From Brienomyrus brachyistius (Eukaryota; Chordata; Actinopteri; Osteoglossiformes; Mormyridae), in NCBI RefSeq assembly GCF_023856365.1, contig NC_064535.1:17720035-17784034 (forward strand): a stretch of DNA of 64,000 nucleotides, written 5' to 3'. Position 1 is the stretch's first letter. The number at the start of each line of letters is the position of its first letter. Positions 1 to 53,153 of the stretch are shown piece after piece. A program made the position numbers and the translations under genes. The notes beneath the pieces were generated by a model. That model was not told the origin of the DNA. It saw nothing but the letters and a program-made list of their open reading frames with translations, and ran no database searches.

Positions 1-24
1 TTTGAAAAACCCAATGCAATTTGA

Positions 25-690
<666 letters not shown>

Positions 691-1415
691 GGCCTGGCCC
701 CACGCCCTTTGGGGGGGGTGAGCTGCATGGCTAATTCCAGCACATCGGTCTGCGAGGGGAAGCAGCCAAAATGCCCTTTACTTTGTGCCCTGATACTGTA
801 GATCTTCAGTCAGTCTTCACAGGGAACGTAAAACGTGCACTTCCTTTCATTTTTTCCCTTTTGTTCCCTTTTTAGAAAAATATTAGCTTAAGTTTCACCA
901 GGAGGAGAGTTTATTACAAGAGTTTTATCGTTATCTACTGAGGACTGTTTCGTGATTTCCTTTATGTTAAGAAGATAGGAATTTTACAATTATTAATTGA
1001 CCTCATATCCTGTATTACTGACCAAGGGTTTAGAGTGCTTTTGTGTTCTTATACGGTTTAAGGTTCCCGGTTAGTGTTAATTCAGGGGCAGATAAAAGGA
1101 AAAATGAGGGGAATGAAGGCAAGCGCTGAGGGACTGAGGGCCCTAATTAGCCCACTGCCACAAAAGCCTTAAATGAGACTTCAGAACTATGCCGCAGCTG
1201 AATGTAATAGTGATTCCATGGCCAGAGTAGAACGTAGGACTCACTTGAATGCCTTCATGGTTTTGCATCTGTTATGACTGAATATAAAGTGGTTTCTTTT
1301 TTTTTTTTCCTTGGTAGCAGCTTTTTCACCATTACCGATGAGTACTGTACCATTTTTACATTTGTTCTCGGCAGTCATGTTAATGAATAATGATAAATAA
1401 AAATATAGTGTATTA
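691..1415 (+). other. pygb: pygb 3' UTR and poly(A) signal
   Basis: Non-coding sequence after the pygb stop. An AATAAA hexamer lies at 1396-1401 in an A/T-rich stretch, the best cleavage signal downstream of the stop. No other ORF or repeat is recognised here. Confidence 0.6.
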
Positions 1416-1663
1416 AACAGAGCCCACGTTGTCATTCAAACAAGGTAAGAATAGTAAGAATCTGGCACTATGGAAAACCATCATCATAGTGACAGCCAGC
1501 CTTTACAGACACCTGTCAGACTGGAGTGGGTGGCTTTCCCACTTCACACCCACCCCAGGTATCTGCTGAGATGCCCATCAGGAATGGCAGGTGGCCTCAG
1601 CCCCCAGGGGAACCAAACATTTACGTTCACTGTAACTCATTTACAGTGAGCCTGTTGGTCGAC

Positions 1664-2215
1664 CTGTTCACATCTACCATAGATTTATTAGTGATTCATA
1701 TGCCTGATAGACCAGGGAGCCTGTCGTTACAGAGACTCAATATAAAAGTTGGATATAAATTTTCATTGTTTCAAAAACTGAGACGATAAAAACCTCTTAG
1801 CATCACTTTTCATTTTAATTATTTAAAAACATACATAAAGTAATTTTCTGTCCAGTCATTTTTAGCAGCTTACAAAAACGAACAAACATGGTTTAAAACC
1901 TGTCATACCAGTAGGATGCTTTAGCAAGTCTGCTCAATAGGAGGCTTGCTGTGAATTTAACCAGACGGTTAGGGAACAATGCAGAAGTGAGTGGTTGCGC
2001 AAGCAGCGGGTCACCCTTGGCGACGTGGTGCTTACGAAAGGCAGTTCTGTCAACACGCTTGCGGCACGCGGCAGCTGTGCCCTTCGACCTCCGAGTGTGT
2101 TGACACAACAGCACTGCAAGCAAAACGCCACTATTAAGCGGCATCAGCATGTTGTACAGTGTGAGAAGCTATACAGGTGCATCCAATGCGATTTCCCCGG
2201 CCCCCGTCTCCAGCC
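1664..2215 (-). other. abhd12: Probable abhd12 3' UTR
   Basis: This holds if the terminal coding exon of abhd12 is 2216-2282. On the minus strand an AATAAA hexamer occurs at 1689-1684, about 530 bp after that stop. It would place the abhd12 and pygb 3' ends tail-to-tail with roughly 270 bp between their poly(A) signals. Confidence 0.4.
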
Positions 2216-20494
<18,279 letters not shown>

Positions 20495-21626
20495 CCCTGC
20501 AATTTTAAGGCGCAAAGACACTATAAATTCAACAGAGATAATTATCTTTTTAAAAAAAAACCCGTACACGCAGCGCACACAACTAAGATAGTATGATACG
20601 TGGGCGAGCGTTGAATAGTGCGGTAAGTGTCACAGGGGCAGCCGCGATGCTGCTGTTTCCTCCAGCAGCGCAGCTGACACTCAGCACTTCGCTACATCGT
20701 TTCACAGGAATCCCGGTATCTGCAGAGACCAGCTGATCGTTGCGACCTTTCGCCCAAGTCTGCGCTTCAGCCAATCAAAGTCGAGTCTCCGCCATCTTTG
20801 TGAGGGGCACAAGCGGCACTGCGGGGCTTCGGCACATAGGAAGTTTCTGTGCTGCTTCCGCGAATTTTACTCCGCAATATATTATTGAGTGCTTGTTAGT
20901 TATATGGGTACAATAGTATAAGACGTCAATAAAACCCACTGTAGTACAAACAAGTACTGCGTGGTTGCAAACTGTTTTGCTGAGTAAATATAAAAATTAC
21001 AGTAATTATACATTCTATTAACATTTTGTAATCCCAATGATAAACCAACTGAATATGAGAGAAATATCTTCATACTGTGGTATTTTTCCTGTGTGTCTTG
21101 TCCCATGATAGTTCGTACCCTACCCTAGCGAGCCATAAATATTCACACTCCACGTAACACACAAGCCTTACCTTGTAGGCAGTCGATAAAGCAGATGAAC
21201 TCTTTGTGTACCTATATTAGATTTAACTTAAAACAATATTTTAGAGAAACAATATAATATTACCCGTCAGCATGGCGGTTAATACCTCGGCTGATAACTG
21301 CTACTAATCGCGGTCATCAGTCCGTCACGAGTAATCGCTTCATTTTAGGCTTTTGGAATAACGCGGAGAGTTTGACAGAGTGGCTCTATCATTGACACAC
21401 CTACTTTGCAAACGGTTCGGGACGTTAAAGCGGTTTGTCTTGCAGCAGGATCCGTAGTTTCCGTCGACGTTGTGTATTAGAATTTTGCCGCGAAATTGTG
21501 TTATTTACATTTACACTGTTAGGGAAGAAATTTGTGCTTTAATTCTCCTTGAGAGAATAAATAGTTATTTACCTTTCGAAAGGTAGCCCTTTTCCGCTGA
21601 GGTTCTTAAATAGACTAGTTTCTAAT
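20495..21626. promoter_or_regulatory. Divergent promoter interval between abhd12 and gins1
   Basis: The abhd12 and gins1 start codons are 1,132 bp apart and point away from each other. The abhd12-proximal part (20600-20870) is richer in CpG than the surroundings and contains a CCAAT box at 20771-20775. The gins1-proximal part (21360-21500) has CpGs and an E2F-like site. No TATA box is obvious. Transcription starts cannot be placed from sequence alone. Confidence 0.6.
21484..21495 (+). promoter_or_regulatory. E2F-like site upstream of gins1
   Basis: The 12-mer TTTGCCGCGAAA fits the E2F consensus TTTSSCGC with the palindromic GAAA extension. It lies about 130 bp before the gins1 ATG. GINS genes are S-phase genes, so an E2F site here is plausible; function is inferred. 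Confidence 0.55.
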
Positions 21627-24150
<2,524 letters not shown>

Positions 24151-24395
24151 GTCAGGAGTGCGCTCACCTTACTCTGAACTGAAATACGTCTCAAAATAGG
24201 CATTTTCCAGCCTGTACTCTGTCAGTGTTTAACAGGAAGAACGTGTGGTTTTCTGACTTGTATCTGCAATTGTATAATACCTGCATCTGTGAAAGGAGAA
24301 TTTATTGAAAAGATGATGCTTGTGCTGACTTTGGGCTGCTTCTTGTATGTAGTACTTTGATATTTTCTAATAAAATGTTTTTACATTCTCCATGC
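24151..24395 (+). other. gins1: gins1 3' UTR with poly(A) signal
   Basis: Short 3' UTR ending after AATAAA at 24369-24374, which is followed by a T-rich stretch. Confidence 0.75.
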
Positions 24396-24409
24396 TTGCC
24401 AGTTACATT

Positions 24410-24919
24410 AAATATTATTCAAACATTTATTTCAGTTACAATGCAAGATTAAAATGGTGCAGCTGGACTGTATCAAAACTGTACATTTTATAGGTGCAGA
24501 AATTTTATATTTTAAATAACACTTAGAAATTAGTCCTCTTTGCCAGAGAGAAGTGTGGAGAAAGGTACAACTGCTGCTGGCTCAAATACTGGTTGGTCCT
24601 TAAAATACTCATAGGGAAGCTGCTGTAGTGATTACAGTCAGGGGCATGGGCCTCTGCTCACCCTAACAAAGCAGGCTGACCCTGGCAGCATACTGAGCTG
24701 ATAGTAGTGTGGCAATCACACATTACTTAATGTGGTTTTCCTCATGTTAGAATTAAGGCCGTCTGCCATCCCAGTATAACATACTTTTCTGTGCCTGGAG
24801 CCTCTGCTGTGCAGGTGAACATATGAATCTGCAGAGATGGACGACTGCGGTATTGGTGCAACTAATGGCACCGTCAGAGCACTGAGGCTTCAGATTCCGG
24901 AGCATCACACTGATGAGGG
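24410..24919 (-). other. ninl: ninl 3' UTR with poly(A) signal
   Basis: Downstream of the ninl stop on the minus strand, an AATAAA hexamer lies at 24431-24426. It sits only about 52 bp from the gins1 signal on the opposite strand. Confidence 0.65.
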
Positions 24920-46033
<21,114 letters not shown>

Positions 46034-46444
46034 CTCCCAGTCAGCCACTCTAACACTCCTGCATCAAAAGGCGACAGAGGAGTCATGGGAGGAGGCAGGT
46101 TATGGTGAAGACATGCACACATCATAATGAACAAACTGTCTGACGCACTGATAATAATCTATCCTCAATCAAACACTCACAATTAGGCTCAACAGTTTCA
46201 AAGAAATTGTCAATAAAGGACAAAAGCCACCACACAAATGGTTTCATCTTTGACAAGGTTGCTGGTTATGGGACTATACCTCAGCAGAGAACAAACCTAG
46301 CGATTAAACAAACCCAATGGTGGCGGTGCAGGTTTTACTTTAGTCGTTATGTCAGGGTCAACAAAACATTGACTGTCCTGATAAGTAGGTCAATTCATGA
46401 TACACAATGAAAAAGCTATTTAAAAAAAATCCAAAGTCACTTCT

Positions 46445-46665
46445 TATTGGAGGCAGCGTGTGTGCCTGTAATCACAAGGTCACTGGTTCAAACCCAGCCT
46501 CAGCACTTCTGCGGGTCCTTGAGCAAGCCCCTTAACCCCCAGCTCCCTGGGCACCACAACAGGTGGCTGCCCTTCACAGACAGCTTGCTCTAGAAAAAGT
46601 TGAGGGAGGTGTAAAACAGAATTTCCCCAAGGGAACAATAAAGGATCGATTATTATTATTATTGG
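46445..46665 (+). repeat. tRNA-derived SINE with ATT tail
   Basis: B-box-like GGTTCAAACCC, then CCTTGAGCAAGCCCCTTAAC, GAATTTCCCCAAGGGAACAA and an (ATT)n tail. It lies just upstream of the first ninl coding exon, probably in a 5' UTR intron. Confidence 0.75.
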
Positions 46666-46951
46666 TTCATGGGGTGGTTCTTACTGTCTATTATTGTACG
46701 GTTCTCTGAGCTTAGAAGTCAATATTCATACAGTTTCATTATAAACTGAACAGAGACACATATGACACCAAAATTTGTTTGAGTGTAACAAAATTAGACT
46801 ACTATATGTAATACATATGACGATTGAAAAAAATAGATGACTCAACAATCTGACTGCAATTAACACCGTATAAACATGTGCCCAGCAGATACAACCGTAG
46901 CTTCATTCTTTTGAATTAAAGGCTATTTTATTTTTACGGTGAGTATCTGAA

Positions 46952-47270
46952 GGATTTTACCAACAGCGGTAATCATAAAGGCGGAGTGGGGAAGAGCGGG
47001 ACTCTCGTCGCCGTCAGTGGTTGCCTGACTTTCCCTCTCCGCGTTATCCGTGGCGTTGCCGCTTTCACTTTCCTGCAAGAAGACAAACCTGTTTTCCGGC
47101 ACGTCTTGTTTTATATACGGATTTTTATACTTCTCCGAGGGGATAATTCGCAGTTACATGCAAAGACGACAGCCTGCTGCAGATACACTGAACCATGTTT
47201 CCCACCGAAGCTGAAACCGGGGATTTTACCAACAGCCGTAATCACAGAGGCGGAGTGGGAAAGAGCGGAA
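46952..47270. repeat. 50-bp direct repeat pair in the ninl upstream region
   Basis: The segment 46952-47001 recurs at 47221-47270 with about five mismatches, 269 bp apart. Both contain GGATTTTACCAACAGC and GGCGGAGTGGG. No known repeat family is recognised. Confidence 0.8.
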
Positions 47271-48483
47271 CCGTGAACGGGAAGTGAAAACTGAAAGTAA
47301 GCAACTTTTCTCCTGTACCGACAATTCTCCTGATCGGCCTCCGGCTCCTCTACAAAAGGAGTTATGACTACGACCGCAAGTATTTCCCCAAAGCATTAAA
47401 TACGGCTGCCTGGCATTGGGTCAAAGTTTCTTAAGTATGTACACGACGGCAGCAGTTATAGGTATACGAAAATACGGTCACATGCAATCGATTAAATATT
47501 GACAAAGAAAAAATAATTGTTTCCACAAGACGTTTTAGGAACAGGCAAAACAATATATTCCTTTAACCATAAGTTTGGCGGTAGCCTATAAGGTTACTTG
47601 CTACGGAAACCGCTACAACCTATATCATAAACATTTTATTTTATTATAGAAATGGCAGACCATAACTATAGTCGATTATATATGCATAAAGCTTCAATGC
47701 TGTGTACCAAGTCAAAAGGGAAACAGACCGATATTACCGCTAGTTCCTTTCAAGCAAGCGTGACACGAGTACGCTTCACCATGGAAACCGATATGCAGCC
47801 GATTGTGAAACAAAAAGGGTAAATTAAGGAATACTGGAAAGATTTATCCAAAATACACACAGATCCGAAAACCTTGTAACTTTCTGCATCGGGTTGTTAC
47901 ACTTATTACATGTAATAAAAACGTATATATGGAGACAGTACAATTGGAAGCAGTTACAATGTAGTTACAGTAAATCGCTTGCATCCTAGCTCCGTGAAAT
48001 TTAACTTACTATAGGCCTACCCGAAATGAGGACGATTTTCCATCTTGGGTCGTTATTATGAGAGATCTGGGAGGATCGGCCGCCTCGTCATTGTGTACGG
48101 TAACGTTACTCAAACCGGTTTCCAGAAAAGATCGATGCACGATTCCAGTGTATTCGGTCGTATAATTTCTCTGTCCGCTGAAATGGAGGCTGGCGCTCTT
48201 CCAGTGATGTTAGGGATCGAGAGGATCCCGGGGAGGCGCTCGCAGCCCCTGCTGGCCAGGCGGCCGAGTCTGGTCAAGCTGCCGAAACAAAACAACCAAT
48301 AGACTAGAAATTTACACACAACTGCTTCGTTGCAAACATGCAACTTTTCCTGTTGTGATGTGACTACAAATGGACACCAGAACAATACACTTCTATGTAT
48401 AACTGTACAATGTTACCATAACTACAATATTGTCCGTTTCCTTTCAGTCATTGTATTTTATTTTCGACGGCGTTAGATATATA

Positions 48484-49978
48484 CAACCCGAGTTCCGGAA
48501 AAATTGGGACGTTATTTAAATTTGAATGAAATTAAAACTCACGAGCCAATATTTTATTCACAACAGAACAGATAACATAAAATTTTTAAACTGAGAAATT
48601 TTACAATTTTATGTACAAAATATGCTCATTTCAAATTTGATGCTTGCCACAGGTCTCAAAATAGTTGGGACAGAGGAATGTTTACCGTGGTGTAGCGTCT
48701 CTTCTTCTTTTCAAAACAGTTTGAAGACATCTGGGCATTGAGGTTATGAGTTTCTGGAGTTTTGGTGTTGGAATTTGGTCCCATTCCTGCCTGAGATAGG
48801 TTTCCAGCTGCTGAAGAATTTGTGGTCATCTTTGACGCATTTTCCGTTTAGTAATACACCAAATGGTCTCTATAGGTGAAAGATCTGGACTGCAGACTGG
48901 CTAGTTCAACACCCGGACTCTTCTCTGAGGAAGCCATGCTGTAGTAATAGCTGCAGTATGCAGTTTTGCAATGTCCTGCTGAAATACACAAGGCCTTCCC
49001 TGAAATAGATGTCATCTGGAGCGGAGCATATGTTGCTCTAAAACCTTTATATACCTTTCAGCATTCATAATTCCTTCTAAAACATGCAAGCTGCCCATAC
49101 CATATGCACCCATATACCAGAGATGCTGGCTTGTGAACTGGATGCTGATAACATGCTGGAAGCTCTCCCTTCTCATTAGCCTGGAGCGTGATTACCAATA
49201 AGAATGTCAAATTTGGACACGTCTGACCATAGAACACTTTCCCACTTCGAAACGGTCCACTTCAAATGAGTCTTGGACCACAGGAAACAGCACCAATTCT
49301 GGACCAGGTTCAAATATGGCTTCCTTTTTGCATGATAGAACTTTAGTTGGCATCTGCAGATGGCACAGCGGATTGTGTTTATCGACTGGTATTCTTGGGC
49401 CCATTTAGTAATGTCATTGACACAATCTTGCCAGTGAGTTATGCAGTGTCATCTGAGTGCCCGAAGACCACAGGCATCCAGTAACGGTCTTACGCATAGA
49501 GATATCTCCAGTTTCTCTGAGTCTTTCAATGATGTCATGCACTATAAACAATTTGCAAAGCCTTTGCAATTTGACGTTGAGGAACATAGTTTTTAAAATA
49601 TTCCACAATCTTTCACAGATTGGAGAGCCTAACCTCTGCCTCTCTAAGACATCCCTTTTATAGCTAATCATAATACAGACCTGATACCAATTAACTTAAT
49701 TAGTTGCTAGATGTTCTCCCAGCTGAATCTTTTTAAACTGTCATGCTTTTTCAGCTATTTGTTGCTCCTGTGTCAACTTTTTTGGGACCTATAGCAGGCA
49801 TCAAATTTGAAATGAGCTCATTTACTGGATAAAGGTACACAATTTCCCAGTTTGAACATTTGTTATGTTATATATGTTCTGTTGTAAATAAAATATTCGC
49901 TCATGTGATTTGAAAGTCTTTTAGTTTTCATTTTACTCAAATTTAAAGAACGTCTCAACTTATCCAGAATTCGGGTTG
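48484..49978 (-). mobile_element. Tc1/mariner-superfamily transposon with decayed transposase
   Basis: About 100-bp terminal inverted repeats start CAACCCGAGTTCCGGAAAAA and, from the other end, CAACCCGAATTCTGGATAAG. Both ends abut TA. On the minus strand transposase blocks appear in order: [20 protein letters not shown] (first catalytic Asp), then VCSPDLSPIETIW (third block), then LETYLRQEWDQIPTPKLQ and SMPRCLQTVLKRR. At least one in-frame stop follows KRKMRQR. Between ninl and aifm2. Confidence 0.85.
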
Positions 49979-51489
49979 TAGATAGATAGATTCAGATTAT
50001 ATTCATTCATTTTTATTTAATCTACTCACTTAAATATTTTAACGTGTGCCATTAGCCACATAGCACTTTTTTTTAACCAATTTTCCCATTCTTTGTCAGT
50101 ATTAAAAGAGATGAAATTCTGCAAAATTACTGTTTTACAGTATAATGAACAGTGTTATATATATAGATTACATTTAGCCGTAAAACCAATAGGTGGCACC
50201 AGCACTGCGTAACAGACCCCCAGCACAACTTTATATTTTAAAAAAATATGAAGAAATCATGATGTGCATGCAGAGGCTCTAATGGACACGATGTAAAGTG
50301 CAATAGCAAAAAGCCAAAGTTGCATTTCATTCAGGGAGTCTAGGGGCTTTCAAATTAATAATGGGAAGACAACAATTAATTTAAAAAACAAGTTTTCTCC
50401 TTCATTTTGATATTTTATGTGCCAAGAACAGTGTGCTTGTGTTTTGTAAAACTTCCTCTCCATCCAGGAACCCTCTCTTCAATCAACAGAGTTTCAGGAA
50501 ACTGTATATATTAAGTATTTCCACGATTATTCTTTGTCTTTTTTATAGGCTTACACATACTTTTGTATACTTTTCAGTCAAATAGTTGATGCATGGATAG
50601 ATGTGACTTTCCGCAACAGTAAAAGGCAGAGAAATAAAAAAAAGTGAAAAGAAGTTCAATTTTTTATCTTATTCTACAACGGGAGAATTGTACAGCCTTT
50701 ATTATTGGTCAGTCACCAATAATCTTTGCTGTGGATTGAATTATTGAAAGTATCGTGACTTAGATTGCGGAAGCAGGAACAGGGAGACGAGGGATCAAAA
50801 AACGAAGGGTTTATTAGGAATCAATCCTACACAGGACACCGAAACACACCGATGTCAATGACAGGACTGGGGAAACATACTTGAACGCGGAATGAAATAC
50901 ACAGGGCTGATGGCAGGAAATAAGGAACAGCAGGTAAATGCAGGGATTCCACATGAGGTTAACGAGAGGTAACGTGGCACACAGGAGGATTGGATGAGCC
51001 GGGCGTGACAGAATGACAGTGTTAGGCCTACTGCCCTTCTCAGATATAAAAGCAGCAGTTTAATCTATTAACCCCATCTTTGCAAAATAACTCCAGATTA
51101 CGAAGTCCCCTGTCCAAGTAAATCTGATGTTTTTGCACAAGAAGGAATGACAGGCTGGGCATAAGTGAAGCGATGCAGATTATATAAATTCCTCTTTAAA
51201 GGCAGAGTCGCCTGGAAGATGAATAGCCAGAGAATATGGGGTTCCATTTGTTCCAAAAATATGTTAATAGCACACTGTTCATGTCGACTAAGCATGTAAC
51301 AAAACGTTTGTCTGTGACAAATCTATTTTGACAATGATTTTATCTGTCAGTTGCTCACCTGACAAAACATTTTTCTATGTCAATTCAGCTTTACACTGTA
51401 CTTCTGCCATCTTAGCACCCCAAGTTACTTTCGATAGGAAGTGACTTTTTTCGTGACGTTTTCATCCGAGTTCCGAATCGGAGAAAAAT
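49979..51489. other. Intergenic, A/T-rich, unclassified repeats
   Basis: No gene recognised. The segment 50755-51010 (AAGGGTTTATTAGGAATCAA, later GAGCCGGGCGTGACAG) looks like part of a dispersed fish repeat, but I cannot assign a family. Confidence 0.4.
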
Positions 51490-51815
51490 ATGCCAGAAGG
51501 GGCATTTGCTCTCATAGTCTGAATTTCTGACCAAATTCAGTGTTCCAATAACTCCCAGACAGTATGCTATCGTTTTTGATGCAGTTTCTTCAGGTCTTAA
51601 TAAACTTCTGCAAGATAGCAACCTATCAAACAGACTTGCAGCATCTAGAACAGATATCACAATAAATGGTATTAACATAAAAGACAGGAAATGGAATAAT
51701 AAATATACCAGAATGCTACTTTATAACCCTATATTACTTTACGGTCTAAGTTCTTTTGGAATTCCCAGTTTGAAGATATCAATTGGAATACGGCCTGGAA
51801 TTTAAGCAACAAATA
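51490..51815 (+). mobile_element. L1-like LINE ORF2 fragment
   Basis: Interrupted frames read LSNRLAASRTDITINGINIK then DRKWNNKYTRMLLYN, followed in another frame by FFWNSQFEDINWNTAWNLSN. These are typical of the region after the reverse transcriptase in fish L1 ORF2. The fragment is short, frameshifted and abuts the repeat at 51812. Confidence 0.6.
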
Positions 51816-52035
51816 TCCATCCATCCATTTTCCAAACCGCTTATCCTACTCTGTCGTGGGGGGTCCGGAGTCTATCCCGGAAGCAATGGGCACGAGGCAG
51901 GGAACAACCCAGGATGGGGGGGGGCAGCCCATCGCAGGGCACACTCACACACCATTCACTCTCACACACATTCCTACGGGCAATTTAGCAAGTCCAATTA
52001 GCCTCAGCATGTTTTTGGACTGTGGGGGGAACCCG
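51812..52035 (+). repeat. Dispersed fish repeat (CCATCCATCCATTTTCNAA family)
   Basis: It starts ATCCATCCATCCATTTTCCA, then AACCGCTTATCC, GGGGTCCGGAGTCTATCCCG, and ends in GTTTTTGGACTGTGGGGGGA. It is the better of two copies of this family (see 31560-31700). Confidence 0.7.
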
Positions 52036-53153
52036 GAGTAAGCTAGGGAGTAAGGTGTAGAATTTGTCGTTGTGTTTTTGTTTTCTCTGCACTTAGCTTT
52101 GGGGTGCGTTCGGAAGCTGTGTTTTATTTATTGTTTTCGCTATGTCACTCCTGCATCCTTTTGCCACGGGTTTGTTTGCTCTATGTCCGTGGCGTGTCAA
52201 TAAAAACAGAAAAAAGTATTTTTAAAAATACCCCTTTGTCCACGTTTGTTCCCTTGTTCTCCACATCCTGTTATTCCCTTACCTTTCCCTTTCACCCTTA
52301 CACCCCAAACCTAGACTGGGTTTCGTAACAACTGGTTGTGTAAAATTAATGTGCGCATGCGCGTAACTAGGGCTGCCCGTAAAGGGAGGTGCCCGTATAT
52401 TACAAGTCCGGATAAGGTAGGGTTGACTGTGTTTGAGTGTTGCAAGACGTTATCTAGAAAAATACAGAATGACACAGCAGGATTACAACAAAAACAACAC
52501 AGACAAACGGCACATGTCCTGACGACATTCATAACGCAGTCAAACGACACAGGCACAGACAAATGATCTGTCGACATGGACATTGCGCAAATCAACGTAT
52601 TTTTTGGCATAAGTGGAAGCCCATACAAACGCTGCCAAGCTTAGTCACAAGTAACTTCCTTTTCGTGAGCATCACTTCGCTGGAAAGCGTGTTGTAATCG
52701 CTGTAGTGGGAGGGTGCTGACGAAGTCATACAACCTTGATTTTACGTGCATGACTTTGTGCTTTAACCGCTGTAGAAAACATCGGTAAGTGCAAACCCTA
52801 ATGAAATCTGGGATGAAAGTTGTATTGGTTTCGGAAGAAATAGATTAGCCGCCTTAAAACTAACTAATGAGGCAGTGTTTGATCTTCAACCGAGGCCTCT
52901 GAGCTTAAACAATCGGTGTCTTATTGCTCGGTGAGTGATGTGTAAAAACACTTAGTCTTTCAGTTATATGCATATTTTGTTTGATGTGATGTTTACTGAT
53001 TTAATACATGTTAGATTTCATTTTATGGCAAAGCGCCACCTACAGTTACCAATGGAAACGCGATGTGTGCTTGTCGAGTCATTTGATGCAAAGACTTAGA
53101 AAAATGCAGTTTGTGGAAAAAGTAGTTGTTGTTTTTTTAGATCAAAGTGAACG
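52036..53153 (+). promoter_or_regulatory. aifm2: aifm2 upstream region with candidate non-coding exon
   Basis: A consensus donor (ATCG then GTAAGT, at 52784/52785) ends a candidate 5' UTR exon. The acceptor before the coding exon is at 53139-53140 (GTTTTTTTAG), 13 bp before the ATG. The segment 52073-52330 contains CAATAAAAACAGAAAAA and may be an old retroelement end. TSS not determinable. Confidence 0.45.

Larger units (their letters stand above)
46059..48483 (-). promoter_or_regulatory. Region upstream of ninl; promoter and non-coding exon expected here
   Basis: The first coding exon has an acceptor (TTTTGATGCAG before 46058), so at least one upstream non-coding exon should exist. CpG-containing segments at 46980-47300 and 48090-48290 are the best promoter candidates. 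Neither the start site nor the upstream exon can be fixed from sequence alone. Confidence 0.4.

Noticed and set aside
46986..47276. 96-codon plus-strand ORF upstream of ninl
   Set aside because: It overlaps a direct repeat, has no recognisable motif and no splice context. CpG-rich promoter DNA often has fewer stops.
48045..48385. ORFs on both strands at 48.0-48.4 kb
   Set aside because: Overlapping frames on both strands in a CpG-containing segment, with no family match. Treated as possible promoter or non-coding exon DNA.
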